Origin: Agapetus fuscipes
Lineage: Eukaryota > Arthropoda > Insecta > Trichoptera > Glossosomatidae
Direction: 5' to 3'
DNA length: 64,000 nucleotides
Assembly: GCA_951799405.1 (NCBI GenBank)
Contig: OX637356.1
Location: 8,455,229-8,519,228 of the forward strand
This document shows positions 31,121 to 41,858 of the stretch, piece by piece. The number at the start of each line of letters is the position of its first letter. Within the stretch, counting starts at the first letter, position 1. The position numbers were made by a program, and so were the translations under genes. The notes under the pieces are model-generated. The model searched no databases. It was not told where the DNA came from and saw only the letters and a program-made list of their open reading frames with translations.

Positions 31121-32629
31121 TCTACTTAGATTATAGATTATCATAGTACTTTGTCGAAGCAAAATAATCGAAATTGTCCTACGAGAAACAAAAGATTCGG
31201 AATCCTTGGACAAAATGAACTTTGAAAATTACGTGCCTTCCCCCCCCCCCCCCCCCCACAGTCGACGATATTTTAGAAAAAAAGCCGCAACAATTTTTAA
31301 GGGGTCTACCGGAACCCCCAAAATTTTAGAAGAGGTCTATGAGAAATAAAAGTTTGGGAACCTCTGGTTTAGATGGACAACGTCCGCGTTTAAAAGAGAT
31401 GGCAGCATTGCTGTGATGATTTTATATCCAGTAACTATAAAATACTTCTTCTACGACGCAACTCAGCCATCGAGTATCACGTGTTGTCTGCCAATGGGAT
31501 AGCGCCTCTATAACTTTTCATACAAATTTCGGAATACTGAATGACTTTGTTATGTCGTTAAAGTGTAAGCTCTGTGTACAGAAATCTCTCAAGTTTTTGA
31601 AATATAGGGGCATTCCGGATTTACACTTCAAACACATGTTTTTGCGTTGATACATCACGCGCTTATTGTAAATATTTGGAATGCAGTTGTAAAGAAACGT
31701 TAGGAACGTACTTTAACTGTGACTGTACCTTTTTTACACTAGTAAAGGCATGCACAATGCTTAAAATAGAGACAAAGTATGTTTTTTTTTTTATTGCATC
31801 ATCGGAAAATCCATTTATTGAAATTTTAACATAAAACTAACACTTTTTTATTAACAGAAAAGAGCCACTATCTAAAAACGCAACTTAGATAATTAAAGAA
31901 TTCTTACCCCTGAATTGAACATTTTTATTTTATTTATTTATTTTATTTTTATTTATTTTTAAAGACACCAACAGAACAAAGGAGTTGCACATACACAAAA
32001 CACATAATACAAATACATAAGTATCTCTAATGCTCTAATAATAGGTATCTATCGCATAATATTATTTTATGCAATAATTAATTAGCGGGAGTAGGTATTT
32101 ATGAGTCGGAGTAGGTATATACACAATGCTGGCTGCGCTATGCTTTATAACATTTAAAAAAAAATTAAACAATGCACTCATTACCTTCAGAAATCAAGAC
32201 CTGAGCATTCATCCTTACACAAATACCATTATCAAAACAAATTTCCTGATGCAAGTTGGAAACCAGAGTCTTTTTTCACCCTTAACAGATTTTCGTACAA
32301 ATTTGTACAAAAAAGAGTGCATTTTTTTTAAGGGGAGAGGGCGCATAAAGAAGCTGTACATTATCATTAAAATAAACGCAGAGAAATGGTGCACTTCTTC
32401 AGTGAAAGCACTTTGAGGTAATTTCCCTTCAAATCTGCCCAATCTTTCAAAATATAAAGCTAGATTCACGTATTAAAAAGCTATTTTCAGATAGGGTGTA
32501 CATTTTAGGGTGGAGCGCCATTTGTAAGGAATTAGGGTAGTAAATCATAGGTTTCATGTGGTGTGTTATTTCGTATGGAAACCACTTCGCTAGGGTGTTT
32601 GTAACCAAGGTTTTAAAATATTTTATACA
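31121..32629. other. no gene; poly-C tract and possible hAT ends
   Basis: A C-run of about 17-19 bases lies at about 31239-31257. GAGGTCTATGAGAAATAAAA then AGTTTGGGAACCTCTGG (31333-31367) looks like a hAT right end. A T/A-rich block at 31920-31960 followed by GACACCAACAGAACAAAGG may be a LINE tail. The 96-codon frame at 32126-32416 has no recognised domain. Confidence 0.4.
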
Positions 32630-32755
32630 TACTCAAGCTTCGCGTAAACAGAAAAATATATGGAAAATACAACAGCGCCTATGGTGAGAGTTTTAGTATT
32701 CATACTTTTTTTTTCACGCGATGGCTTAGTATTTTTGTGTTTTGTACTTGGGTCA
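32630..32755. mobile_element. MITE-H copy, diverged
   Basis: CGCGTAAACAGAAAAATATATGG, ACAGCGCCTATGGTGAGAG, TTCACGCGATGG and TTTTGTACTTGGG. Confidence 0.6.
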
Positions 32756-32944
32756 CAGTTAATGACCTATTCATAGAAACTAATTAAAATGTCATCAAGA
32801 AAACGTGGATTTGATTTCATTTTCAATACAAACTCGAGTTAAAAATAGATTTGTTTGTTTAAAAATTTAAAGCATTCGAGAATTTTCTATTCATGTATAA
32901 TGAGCATTAGATTTGAAGTAAATGGTTAAAGTTTGTAGTGTATT

Positions 32945-33150
32945 AGTTAACGCTACAGGCTTGTGATCGGAAGGTCGTTGGTTTGATTTTCGGCGGAGCA
33001 AAAATTACTTTGCTTATCGCTGAATGAAAACATTCGTGCGCCGTTAAAAAAATGCTTTATTTGAAAATTGGCGCTTTCCACAGGGTCGACCGGGCTTTGA
33101 AAAGGCTTTTGTGGTGTGTTCACACCAAAATAGCACTCACCAAATGAATC
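32945..33150 (+). mobile_element. SINE-A copy
   Basis: Plus strand: head remnant GTCGTTGGTTTGATTTTCGG, CGGAGCAAAAATTAC, TTGGCGCTTTCCACAGG and the end AGCACTCACCAAATGAATC. Confidence 0.7.
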
Positions 33151-33297
33151 AGTCTGAAACTCATTTAGCTTTATTTGTAAAATAAACCAGTTGTTAGAAG
33201 AAAAAAGAAAAACCAAACTAATGAAGACGAAGCACCTTCCTCAGTAATATTTTCGAAAGCAGAATCATAAGAAGACGAGCAAGAGGTTACCATCACA

Positions 33298-33530
33298 TCA
33301 TCTAAATCTAAGCTGCAAAGATATGTATCATTTAAAATTCATATTAAACGCATTCCCACAAGCAGACATGTAAAATTTCGCGCATGCCGCATGTGGACCT
33401 ACAATATAAAAACCCAATCTCAAATGAACATAAGCCCTGCAACTCTTGCCGATCTTCCCTGAAACAGGGGTGACATTGGCAAAGTGAACCATTTTTTACA
33501 GTATGGGTGGTCAGCCTCATACCAACCTAT
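33298..33530 (-). mobile_element. SINE-C copy with possible CATCAT duplication
   Basis: Tail CTAAATCTAAG, complete body and 5' end CCAACCTATAAGT. CATCAT is found on both sides (about 33297-33302 and 33534-33539), possibly a target duplication. Confidence 0.85.
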
Positions 33531-33574
33531 AAGTCATCATACATCCAGGATTTGAATCGTCTCCTCCTATTCAA

Positions 33575-33722
33575 AACTCAAGAGGATGGCGACCAGCAGA
33601 GACAATTATTGGCTAGCACAACAAGGCACTGCCTTTACAAGAGTAAGACGACCAGCAGATACAAATGGCTAGCACAACCAGGCACTGCCTTTACAAGAGT
33701 AAGACGACCAGCAGATACAAAG
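33575..33722. repeat. 56-bp tandem repeat, about 2.6 units
   Basis: GCCTTTACAAGAGTAAGACG at 33631 and 33687 sets the period at 56 bp; a diverged partial unit precedes it (GGCGACCAGCAGAGACAATT). The units contain GGCTAGCACAACCAGGCACT. Confidence 0.85.
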
Positions 33723-34264
33723 GATATCACAATAATGCAATACCTTGAAAGCAGAGAAGTCAAACACGCGATCCGTCTAGACATTTACAATTTAACATTT
33801 CATTTTTTTACATTTCAAGGAAAATCTCCAGATTCGTGCCAAAAGGATCATCCGACCCGCAATATCACATGAATTTGACATGCCTGACTTATGGGTTACA
33901 AAAATGACATTGTGACATCACTCTTGAAAAAATTGCATACCTTTTTTTGCAAGTGTAGTAGTTACAGCTTGCAAAAAAAAAGAATTTATCATTGAAAAGT
34001 CAATATTATGGTTCCGCAGTTCTATGGAATGCCTTTTCCACACTGGATACGTTTTTTCCCTTTGTCTACGTTCAATGCCTGAACATTTGCAGTGCCTCGA
34101 AAACGTCACCTCGATAAAACCAATATCACACCCAAAACCAAGAGCTATAATTCTTTTCAACGAACAATGAGCCCTCAGTATTCGCACATTTCAAAATTCG
34201 TATTCTGTAGTCTAGTTTATTTTTTTGGCATTCGACCGATCACCGTTAATGATGATGCTTTTTT

Positions 34265-34475
34265 AAAATAGATTTATGAAAAGGAATGCAATTCACCAAC
34301 TTATTTTGCCTGGTCGGTTATCTTTATTCGAGCAGAAGCTTGTGTGCATGCAACGGCATCCAGGGTTGAAGTTATGGTTAAAATGGACCAGGTGTAAATC
34401 ACACAAGCTTCCACTTTCGAATGAAGACAACTGTTCAGGCAAAATAGTTTGGTGAATTGCATTCCTCTTCAAAAC
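34265..34475. mobile_element. SINE-D remnants in foldback arrangement
   Basis: GGAATGCAATTCACCAACTT at about 34279 pairs with TTTGGTGAATTGCATTCC at about 34449, and ATTTTGCCTGG with CAGGCAAAAT. Between them is GAAGCTTGTGTGCATGCAAC and its counterpart CACACAAGCTTCCACTTTCG. Two SINE-D 3' parts meet head to head. Confidence 0.65.
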
Positions 34476-35141
34476 TCTAATCATAAAAAAACATGAGTCA
34501 ATACATTTACAGAACGAGTGGGTGTGCATTGATTATGAGAGCCACATCAATATTTCTTTGCAATTCGAATTCTAGATAGGAGGTCAGCCTCATTCCAACT
34601 TATAAATTAGTCAAAGAACTATGCAATCGCACTTTTTTTCATCGTTTTGCCTTGAAGGACGTTTACATACGAAAACCGAAGTATCACTTTTCTTTTTTAT
34701 CTTTTTGATACATTTCTATTGATTAATGTTGGGTTTCGGCCCGTTTGCGCGCCCCCTCACCGTCCATCTATTCAGTTGGAAAATTAGAGCCGAATCAAAC
34801 ACTTAAGGACATTTTTAACGATTTACGGCCATCATAAAGACAAACTTTTTCATTCTTTTTACGACTCTTATGGTGTTTTGTTCAACAACAGATACGATAA
34901 AAAAAAGTCGCTTATGTATGAACTCACTTTTTTGTTTCAAAGTCAGGTAAAAGTAAAAACATGCTTATGGTCGTAATCATATGAAAGGTTCCATTAAGTA
35001 AGGTATTAACAGGGTTATTCACAGCATAGTTTTAATCCATATCATGCACATCAAGTTTTTGTTTTGAAAATTCACGTTAGGTGGCGGTTGAACCATGGAT
35101 TTGCTGCGCGTAAATAACACACAGCAAATCTTCACTTTTAC
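34476..35141. other. no gene; small SINE-C remnant
   Basis: 34576-34616 holds GGAGGTCAGCCTCATTCCAA and AGTCAAAGAA (SINE-C 5' end, minus). The rest is unclassified. Confidence 0.45.
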
Positions 35142-35335
35142 GCATGCCCCCCCCCCCCCCCCCCTGTTTCAGGGAATGGCGTTAGAAGCAGCAAGGTTTA
35201 AATTCATGTAAGTTTTTTTTTTGTAAATACACAAACTGCATGTGTAAGCGATAACTTTATAAGTGTCTGCCTGTGGACGTGCATTAAAAATAAGCCTTAA
35301 ATGCCAATATATAATAGCAACTTAGATTAAAGATA
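35142..35335 (+). mobile_element. SINE-C copy with poly-C expansion
   Basis: A C-run of about 18-20 bases (about 35146-35164) sits where other copies read CACCCCTG. Then CTGTTTCAGGGAATGGCG, GTGTAAGCGATAACTTTATAAG and TTAGATTAAAGATAG. Confidence 0.75.
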
Positions 35336-35984
35336 GATAACGCTAGTATTACGGTTATTTATGTTGAAATTATTACTTGATTTCGTAAATATATATTTTT
35401 TTAAATACTGATAAAAACTTGAAAGAGAAAATATCATAAATAAAACTTCTGAAATTAAGTGTTTGTATGCCAAATATTATAGATAGTAAATAGTTAGGTA
35501 GGTGCTTAGTTTTTTTTTATCTTAATAGCTTTCCCCTTGAACATTATTGGAAAATAAATATTTAAGTATCCACTGGCAGCGATCCTCTGGAGACGATTAG
35601 GAAATAAATGAAATTAAATTGAGTTTTTTATAAAGATATAAAAGGTATGAACTGTAACTGTAACTCTGTTGCCTTTCTGCTAGAAGTATTTGTATTTTTT
35701 AGAAACTGTACATCCATATTAAGTTATTGAATTATAACTATGATCGTTAAGACATTTTTTATGTATCTACAATATTCAATCACGAGGGACAACTTTTTCT
35801 GCCAGTTCAGTTAACACTTGTTTGTCGTATAAGAGTGTCGTAGAAATATGACAACCCTTTCTTCTCCACACTACGGTTCATAAAAAAAAAACGTTTTTAA
35901 TTATTAAACGTATAAAAAATCATAGATTATTCACAGGTCATATATATTTTTGTATGGTAAGTAATTCATTCACTTTAATCAGCT
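35336..35984. other. no gene seen
   Basis: AT-rich; nothing recognised. Confidence 0.4.
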
Positions 35985-36182
35985 AATCTATAATCTAAGT
36001 TGCAAAGATATATTTACATTTAGGGCTCATATAGAATGCCCACAAGCAGACACATATTAGTTCGTGCTTACACATTCATCATTAACATGTTAAAAAAATT
36101 AACCAAACCTCACATGAACATAAAATTTTCAACTCCTGCCGCTTTTCCCTGAAATCGCATCATACGGACCTATTAGTCAAGG
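35985..36182 (-). mobile_element. SINE-C copy, internal deletion
   Basis: Tail CTAATCTATAATCTAAG, CCCACAAGCAGACACAT, CTCCTGCCGCTTTTCCCTG, then a jump to CGGACCTATTAGTCAAGGA. Confidence 0.75.
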
Positions 36183-36529
36183 AAAGATCCATGGATTACA
36201 TGTCTCAATCGAAACAGTAGTATAATAATAATAATTTATTCATGAAAAGTGTTTTACAGTAGATTTACATAGAATGCAGCTTTTTAACTTAAGTAAGAAA
36301 ATAATACATGTGCCTGAACTAGGAAAACCTGTATTTCAGGCGTGGAGAGCTTCCATTTGCAGCTTTTTTGTATACATACTTAAATTTTTTTGTCTTACTA
36401 AAGAACATATGTATGTACGAGAGAGCAATGCATTCCTCCCATACTTCGTTCCTAACAATTTCACCTGAGCTAGATTGATTTTCCGCGGGAAATTGCAAAA
36501 CAAATCGCTTCATTATAAGTGCGAAACGG

Positions 36530-36680
36530 CACGTAAGTAACTTTACGTTTAAACTCAACTAAAGCGTTCACCAAAAAATGTATGGAAATAAAAACAGCGG
36601 GTCTAGTGAGAGTTGAAGTTTCCATACATTTTTTTAAAACGCTATGGTTGAGATTTAACAATGAGTTTTATACTTGTATA
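36530..36680. mobile_element. MITE-H copy
   Basis: GTTTAAACTCAACTAAAGCG, AAAAACAGCGGGTCTAGTGA, CCATACATTTTTTTAAAACG and TTTTATACTTG. Confidence 0.65.
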
Positions 36681-36719
36681 ACAGCTTGGTAGAGAAACAG
36701 TAAAACTGCATACTGTAAG

Positions 36720-36850
36720 TTGAGTATAAAAAATAAATAAACTACCCTATTATAGCGTAAATAGAAAATGTATGAAAGATACAGCAACACCCCTTGAGAG
36801 TGATTTAGTTTTGATACATTTTTGTATTTACGCAATGAAAAGGAGAGCAA
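36720..36850. mobile_element. MITE-H copy
   Basis: TTGAGTATAAAAAATAAAT, TAGCGTAAATAGAAAATG, CAGCAACACCCCTTGAGAG and TTTTGTATTTACGCAATG. Confidence 0.7.
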
Positions 36851-37080
36851 AACAACACAAAGACAAAATATCACATGATAAAACATCACAAACCCAAAAC
36901 ATAACATACCATAAACGGTAGGTACATCAAAAAACATCAAATACGTATGCGATGTTCTGTCATTGTGATTTACTTTCCTGTGATGTTTTATCAAGGTGAT
37001 GTTTTGTCATGTGATTTTCTGTCATGTGTAGTTCTATCATGTATCGTTATGTCATGTGTCGTTCTAACATGGAACCGTCT
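36851..37080. repeat. degenerate CATGTGAT-type repeats, inverted
   Basis: Left part has ATCACATGATAAAACATCAC; right part repeats TGTCATGTG/TATCATGTA every 13-20 bases (36965-37065). The two parts are roughly inverted. Confidence 0.5.
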
Positions 37081-37487
37081 GTGCGTGATCAGATTCATCA
37101 TCATCACTATTATCACCCGTCTGACGGGTCAAAGGGCTGGAGGAATCAATACCACAAATTGAAGAGACAAAGACCTTGTTAGAGGGGAGTCAATGTCGGG
37201 GATCACGCGATCAATTCACAGTGCTCAAACTTCAACCAAAATGTCAACCAAAAGTGTATCGATATTTAAGCAGCGCCTTTACTGAGCGTCTTAGTTTCCA
37301 AACACTTATGGTTTGGTTTAGCTTCAACGTAAATTAAACGTGCTTGGGGTTCAGATTGAATTAGTTGAGGCATTTCTCACATTATGAATTAGACGGTTTG
37401 ATGGTAGGTACTTGAATATTGGTAAAGTTGGGTGTGAGCATGTGATGACAATTATATGTTCAAGATCAAAACTTAACTCGCAACTAA
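37081..37487. other. no gene; possible decayed MITE-H
   Basis: 37205-37345 holds AAGCAGCGCCTTTACTGAGC and TTTCCAAACACTTATGG, similar to MITE-H interiors. Confidence 0.35.
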
Positions 37488-37768
37488 GCTGCGCATTTAG
37501 TGCATCTTTTACACGCGTCTTCCCGAAGGAGTCACATGTGGCGCGTGGAAACTATTTATTTTAAAGTTAAGGGAGCATGCCTTGCGCCAAAAAAATACTA
37601 TTGAAGTGGGGACTTTTGTATAGAATAGGTAAACCTCGCTGGTATATTTTTTTCGTTTGAAATCAAGACCGAAACGGGAAATCATTTCCGACACCTTCTG
37701 TGGGAATTGAACCTTAAGCCTCTGCCAAAGAATACAACCCTTATACCAACTGAGCAATAGACCGGACG
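37488..37768 (-). mobile_element. SINE-B full copy, decayed head
   Basis: AACTAAGCTGCGCATTTAGTG, CCCGAAGGAGTCACATGTGG, CCTTGCGCCAAAA, GACCGAAACGGGAAATCATT and a tRNA-like head remnant (TGTGGGAATTGAACCTTAAG, CAACTGAGCAATAGACCGG). Confidence 0.8.
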
Positions 37769-37827
37769 GACCATCGTATCAAATGATTTTCAATCTACAA
37801 AAAAAAAAATTTTTTTTAGTTGATTTA

Positions 37828-38055
37828 AATGGTGAGCGCTGTTTTTGTGTCAATCACACCTCAAGATCCCTCTGCATGCTTGTTCATCGCTCAATTTTGC
37901 AAGCAAAACACATTTCCTGTAGGCTGTAAGCCCAGATGAACTTTTGCTAACAGTCTTTTGGTAAAAGACGTATGAATTTTCCACTTTTCATGTGCTTTCC
38001 CGAGATTGAACTCACGACTTTCCATTCGCGAGCGTTAATCATTAATCGTTGGGCA
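37828..38055 (-). mobile_element. SINE-A copy
   Basis: AATGGTGAGCGCTGTTTTTG, CAATCACACCTCAAGATCCC and a decayed head (ATGTGCTTTCCCGAGATTGA). Confidence 0.75.
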
Positions 38056-38576
38056 ATGATAATCTTCTACAGTAAGAGATATTTCAAAACTGCATTCGCA
38101 GAGCTTCTCATTGTGGCATGGAAGAAAAGTTTTAGTCCTCTAGTGCAGGGGTTTCCAACAGTTTGACCTGCAAGGCCGGATCAGAAAATTTCGGAAAGTG
38201 ACGAACAGGCTGCTACTCCTAATTTAAGTAAGGTGACAAAAATACGATTTGCATCCCCGCCTTCTCTACCTGGATAATAAAATTAAAAATATAAGGATGA
38301 TTTATTTGGTGTGCGCTGTTTTCAGAGAGCCACTATGCTAACGCTTCTTTAAAGTTTTCAAAAAGTCGCTATGCTTGAAATACCTTAAAATGGTACTAGT
38401 TTGATGTTACTGAAACTAATAGCATACCTCGAATGGCACTCCTTGTGGGATTGTTGCTAGACCACGAGTAGCATGAAGAATAAAATAATAATAATGATAA
38501 CATAAAGTGCAGGGCATTACAGCGAATCCTCTGCGGATGCACATCTGTCAGCACTCAACACAGAAAAAGATGTACA

Positions 38577-38745
38577 GTGTTCGGAGACCGCGCTTTCGCC
38601 GTTGCGGGACCGTCCACTTGGAACCAGCTGCCTCCTGAAGTGCGTGCCAAGGACTCATTTCTTCACCGCCGCGTCAAGCTTGAAAGCGCCCTTGCAGTGA
38701 CAGCAGTCACGAAACGGCGCTATACAAATCATCATCATCAAAAGG
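38577..38745 (+). pseudogene. LINE ORF2 C-terminal fragment
   Basis: FGDRAFAVAGPSTWNQLPPE then VRAKDSFLHRRVKLES matches the common DRAF-V-GP-WN-LP C-terminal motif of CR1/Jockey-group LINE proteins. About 45 residues remain. It is GC-richer than its surroundings. Confidence 0.7.
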
Positions 38746-38829
38746 AAACACAAAATCGTTCAAAAGCAAAAAAATTGGATCCGCGGGCCACATTTTATGA
38801 CTTTTTGAAAAGGTATCCTTTCCTCAACT

Positions 38830-39086
38830 TGGTATGAGACTAACCACCCAAACTGTACCAATGGATCACTTTTCCAATGTCACCCCTGTCTCAGGGAAGG
38901 TCAACAAAAGTTACAAGGCTAATGTTCACATGAGGTTTGGATTTAGAATTTTAGTTACACATTTATTTATTATATATTATACATTTGTAGCATTTGCAAT
39001 CGCAAAATTGCACGTGTCTGTTTGTGGGCATGCATTTTAAATTAACTTAAATGTTCATACATATATCTTTGGAATTTAGATTATAG
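38830..39086 (+). mobile_element. SINE-C copy
   Basis: GGTATGAGACTAACCACCCA through TTGTGGGCATGCATTTTAAA to TTTAGATTATAGACC. Confidence 0.83.
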
Positions 39087-39348
39087 ACCCTCGAGCCGTT
39101 TGTTTGAGACTTCTGCGCTAGTGCATCTTGTCTCTGGTTTTCTAGCATCCTTTAATTAGCCGCGAGAATTCCTCAACTTTATAATTGCATACAAAAGTTT
39201 ATGATCCTTAAGCCGCCGGTCTATAACCAACACTGCCAAGTCTGATATCTGCATTAGACGACCGCAGATTATCCATCAAAAGTGGAGTTGTTCCAGAAGT
39301 TGGGAGGTACGATTTTAGACAGAAAACTACTACAAATACTACTGCATA

Positions 39349-39773
39349 TATATCGACGATTCAAAGGCAAAAGGGCATATAAGCGACATAAACTAAATTG
39401 TTCAGGAGAGCATTTTAAAGTTTGAGATTGCAGAATTTTTTTTTAGTTTTTATCATATCGTTAAAATCAAAACAGCTCTAAAATTAAAATAAATAAATAA
39501 AGACATTTATTGGCATTCCTATTAATGTGGTTTTACGACTTTTTTATGTCACAAGCGCCTTTAGGACAAAAAAGGCCACAATCTTGTCGGTTACACCAAA
39601 ACCATACCTCGATAACGCAGTTGTTTGCTTGGGCATAAACAACAAAAAAACATTATAAAGCTATGTGAGTTAGCGCATTAAAAAGAGCGGAAAATTTTAA
39701 GTAGGATAGCATTCATAACTCATTTTTGACCAAAACGTCGATTTACTTCCTTTTAACCGTCGCGTCGGTATAA
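39349..39773. mobile_element. MITE-K copy
   Basis: Same interior as 19941-20334. Termini are decayed (TATATCGACGATTCAAAGG; TTTTAACCGTCGCGTCGG). Confidence 0.8.
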
Positions 39774-39774
39774 T

Positions 39775-40072
39775 AATAATATTAGGATGATTTATTTGGT
39801 GAGCGCTGTTTTTTTGTGTATCACACCTCAAGAGCCCTCTGCGAGCTTGGTCGTCGCTGTAGAAAGCGCCAATTCTCAGCAAGAACCAGTTGTTGTAAGG
39901 TTGGATGGACCTTTCAGTGACCGGTCTTTGGTAAAGGTTTATGAATTTTTCAACCCAGCGAAGAGCACATTCGAAATATAAATGGTATATTTTTGTGCTC
40001 CGCCGGGATCCGAATCCACAACCTTCCATTTACGAGTTCGAAGTGTTGCCACTACGGACTACGGACCGGTCC
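39775..40072 (-). mobile_element. SINE-A full copy
   Basis: TAATAATAATATTAGGATGA (3' tail), GCGAGCTTGGTCGTCGCTGT, and a tRNA-like head with GTGCTCCGCCGGGATCCGAA and CTACGGACTACGGACCGGTC. One base of the B box is changed compared with the copy at 19305. Confidence 0.87.
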
Positions 40073-40282
40073 AATTATTGACCGGTATGATTAAAATAAA
40101 TGAATAGGTTTTTATACTTTAATTGTTTTTTCTTTGGCTTAAGGTAAAAGAGCAAAGAACGGACAGGATTTGTAGTAGGTATCTATACTTAACTCAAACG
40201 CTTGACAATACTTAAGTGCCTTTCGAGTGCAATATATATAGCACAACCGTTATTTTCTTTTAGTGAAAGATTTTTACTAATT

Positions 40283-40533
40283 TCAGTACTTTAAGTACGA
40301 GTTGCAAAACTTGAGTAAAGTTAAGTTTACGGAAAGTATTCAAGAGTGATTTTCCCCAAAATCTGCCGTTTTTGTTTCTTACACTTTATGGTCTTAGCAA
40401 AAGAGTTACAGTGATGAAGAAAATCAAGTTCAAACAAACAAAAAACGGCAGATTTTGGGGAAGACCACTCTATAATACTTTCCGTAAACTTTACTTTGCT
40501 CAAGTTTTGCAACTCGTACTCAGGGTATAGTAC
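40283..40533. mobile_element. MITE-F foldback element, second copy
   Basis: Ends AAGTACGAGTTGCAAAACTT and its complement. The unique loop (CACTTTATGGTCTTAGCAAA) is the reverse complement of the loop at 11906-12153, so the copy is inverted. Confidence 0.83.
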
Positions 40534-40650
40534 ACTATCATCATTATCATCATCATCAACACGTTGAGCGATAGTAGGTATGTGGTTAAAATTTTCTTAT
40601 GCAATTGAAGTTAAAAATGTTTGTATTGCCACAGGTAAATTGCTTTGCCA

Positions 40651-40695
40651 AAACTATTGTAACTATGTGAATCACATAGTTACATACAATAGTTT
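40651..40695. repeat. 45-bp palindrome
   Basis: AAACTATTGTAACTATGTG pairs with CACATAGTTACATACAATAG and TTT; the inner 24 bases are a near-perfect palindrome. Confidence 0.88.
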
Positions 40696-40727
40696 GTAAC
40701 CGCGCGGCGCGGGCGCCGCGCGGTTAC
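40696..40727. repeat. 32-bp GC-rich perfect palindrome
   Basis: 15-bp arms GTAACCGCGCGGCGC and complement around GG. Very GC-rich in an AT-rich region. It directly follows the palindrome above. Confidence 0.92.
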
Positions 40728-41157
40728 ATGTTGCTTCCCCCCTCCCCCTGTCCCGCTTCAACGATAGAGTAGACCAGGCGGAGCGTAGTTGAGCGTACGG
40801 AATATTAGGAGTGGAATTGGTGAATTCATTCGAGTTTCGACGTACGGAAATGATTGTTCAAGGCTTGAACTTCAAGTAAATCAACTCAAAGACTTAGGAC
40901 TTTGGTTGTATTATATTTGGCAACTTTTTTAGAATCTCTAGGGGGGGGCAGCTGCCCCTCCCTGCCCCCCCCTGGCGACGCCCTTGTATGTGATAGACAT
41001 AATCTGTCATTGGAGCATTGGAGATCTTATGTTTTTGTATCATGTGTTGTATTGGATAAATTTTTTTCAGAGTTGATGTCTTTACAAATTTATATAACAC
41101 CGTATAGCGTGTTGCTTGACGACTTCAGAACGACTTTTCGGTAATGAAAGGTTGTTT

Positions 41158-41345
41158 TAAGGCTGACCACCCAAGCTGAAAAAAAAGGTTCTCTTTGCCA
41201 CTATCACCAGTTTCAGGGAAGGTTGACAAGATTTTCAGGGTAAACGTTCATTTGAAATTTGGGTTTTTATTTTGTAAGTGCACTTGCAGCATCGTAAACA
41301 TGCCTTCTTGTGGGCCTGTATTTATTTTAAATTTCAATTATTTAT
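41158..41345 (+). mobile_element. SINE-C copy, partial
   Basis: TAAGGCTGACCACCCAAGCT, CACCAGTTTCAGGGAAGG and CATGCCTTCTTGTGGGCC; tail lost against the next copy. Confidence 0.78.
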
Positions 41346-41585
41346 ATGAGGTATGAGGCTGACCACCCATACTGTAAAAAATGTTCCCTTTACCTATGTC
41401 ACCCCCGTTTCAGGGGAGGTCGGCAAGAGTTGCAGGGCTTATGTTCATTTGAGATTGGGTTTTATATTGTAGGTCCACATGCGGGATGCTTAAGCGTGAA
41501 CTTATTCGTGTCTACAAGTGGGCATGCATTAATTTTAAATTTTAATTGTTTCCATGTATTTCTACTGCTTAGATTATAGATTATA
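41346..41585 (+). mobile_element. SINE-C copy in tandem with the previous
   Basis: GAGGTATGAGGCTGACCACC to CTGCTTAGATTATAGATTAT. Confidence 0.87.
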
Positions 41586-41707
41586 CATTTAGTTGTAAAA
41601 CCTATTACATCCATATTTCACGCTAAACCTAGTTAATTAAAACGTATTAAGAAATAATCATATCCTACTTGCAGTCATTAGGAAGTAGTAAGTCGACTCT
41701 TTACCTT

Positions 41708-41858
41708 AAGTATAAAACATAGAGTAAAATCCCTTCCATCGAGTACACAGTAAAATGATGAAAACAAAATTACTCGATAGAAGCTCTGTCGTTTATTTCA
41801 TACATTTTTATATTTACGCGATCGAGGGGAGTTAACGGAATGTGTATTTCTCCTCGGA
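41708..41858. mobile_element. MITE-H copy
   Basis: TTAAGTATAAAACATAGAGT, a centre at AGAAGCTCTGTCG, TTTACGCGATCGAGGGGAG and CTCCTCGG at the end. Confidence 0.75.

Larger units (their letters stand above)
38146..39115. mobile_element. hAT-type element with 8-bp duplication and internal insertions
   Basis: The left end CAGGGGTTTCCAACAG and the right end (complement of TTTGAGACTTCTG, i.e. CAGAAGTCTCAAAC) are hAT-like. The flanks are CTCTAGTG (38138-38145) and CGCTAGTG (39116-39123), a 7-of-8 match expected for an old hAT duplication. The interior has no transposase; it holds a SINE-A scrap (38298-38325), a LINE C-terminal fragment (38577-38745) and a SINE-C copy (38830-39086). Confidence 0.75.
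40534..40900. other. spacer with two strong palindromes
   Basis: No gene. See 40651-40695 and 40696-40727. It is followed by a C-rich stretch (40736-40752) and by GAGCGTAGTTGAGCGTACGG. Confidence 0.5.

Noticed and set aside
30494..31367. hAT element between TAGTGATTCTCAAC and GTTTGGGAACCTCTGG
   Set aside because: The two ends do not match each other well and the 8-bp flanks differ, so they probably belong to different elements.
33918..34187. 89-codon minus frame with HSIELRNHNIDFS
   Set aside because: Faintly like LINE C-termini, but too little to support a call.
36851..37080. Regulatory repeat array
   Set aside because: The CATGTGAT-like repeats are irregular and look like decayed simple sequence.
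37205..37345. Additional MITE-H copy
   Set aside because: Only the centre and one arm are recognisable; termini missing, so it is mentioned only as a gap note.
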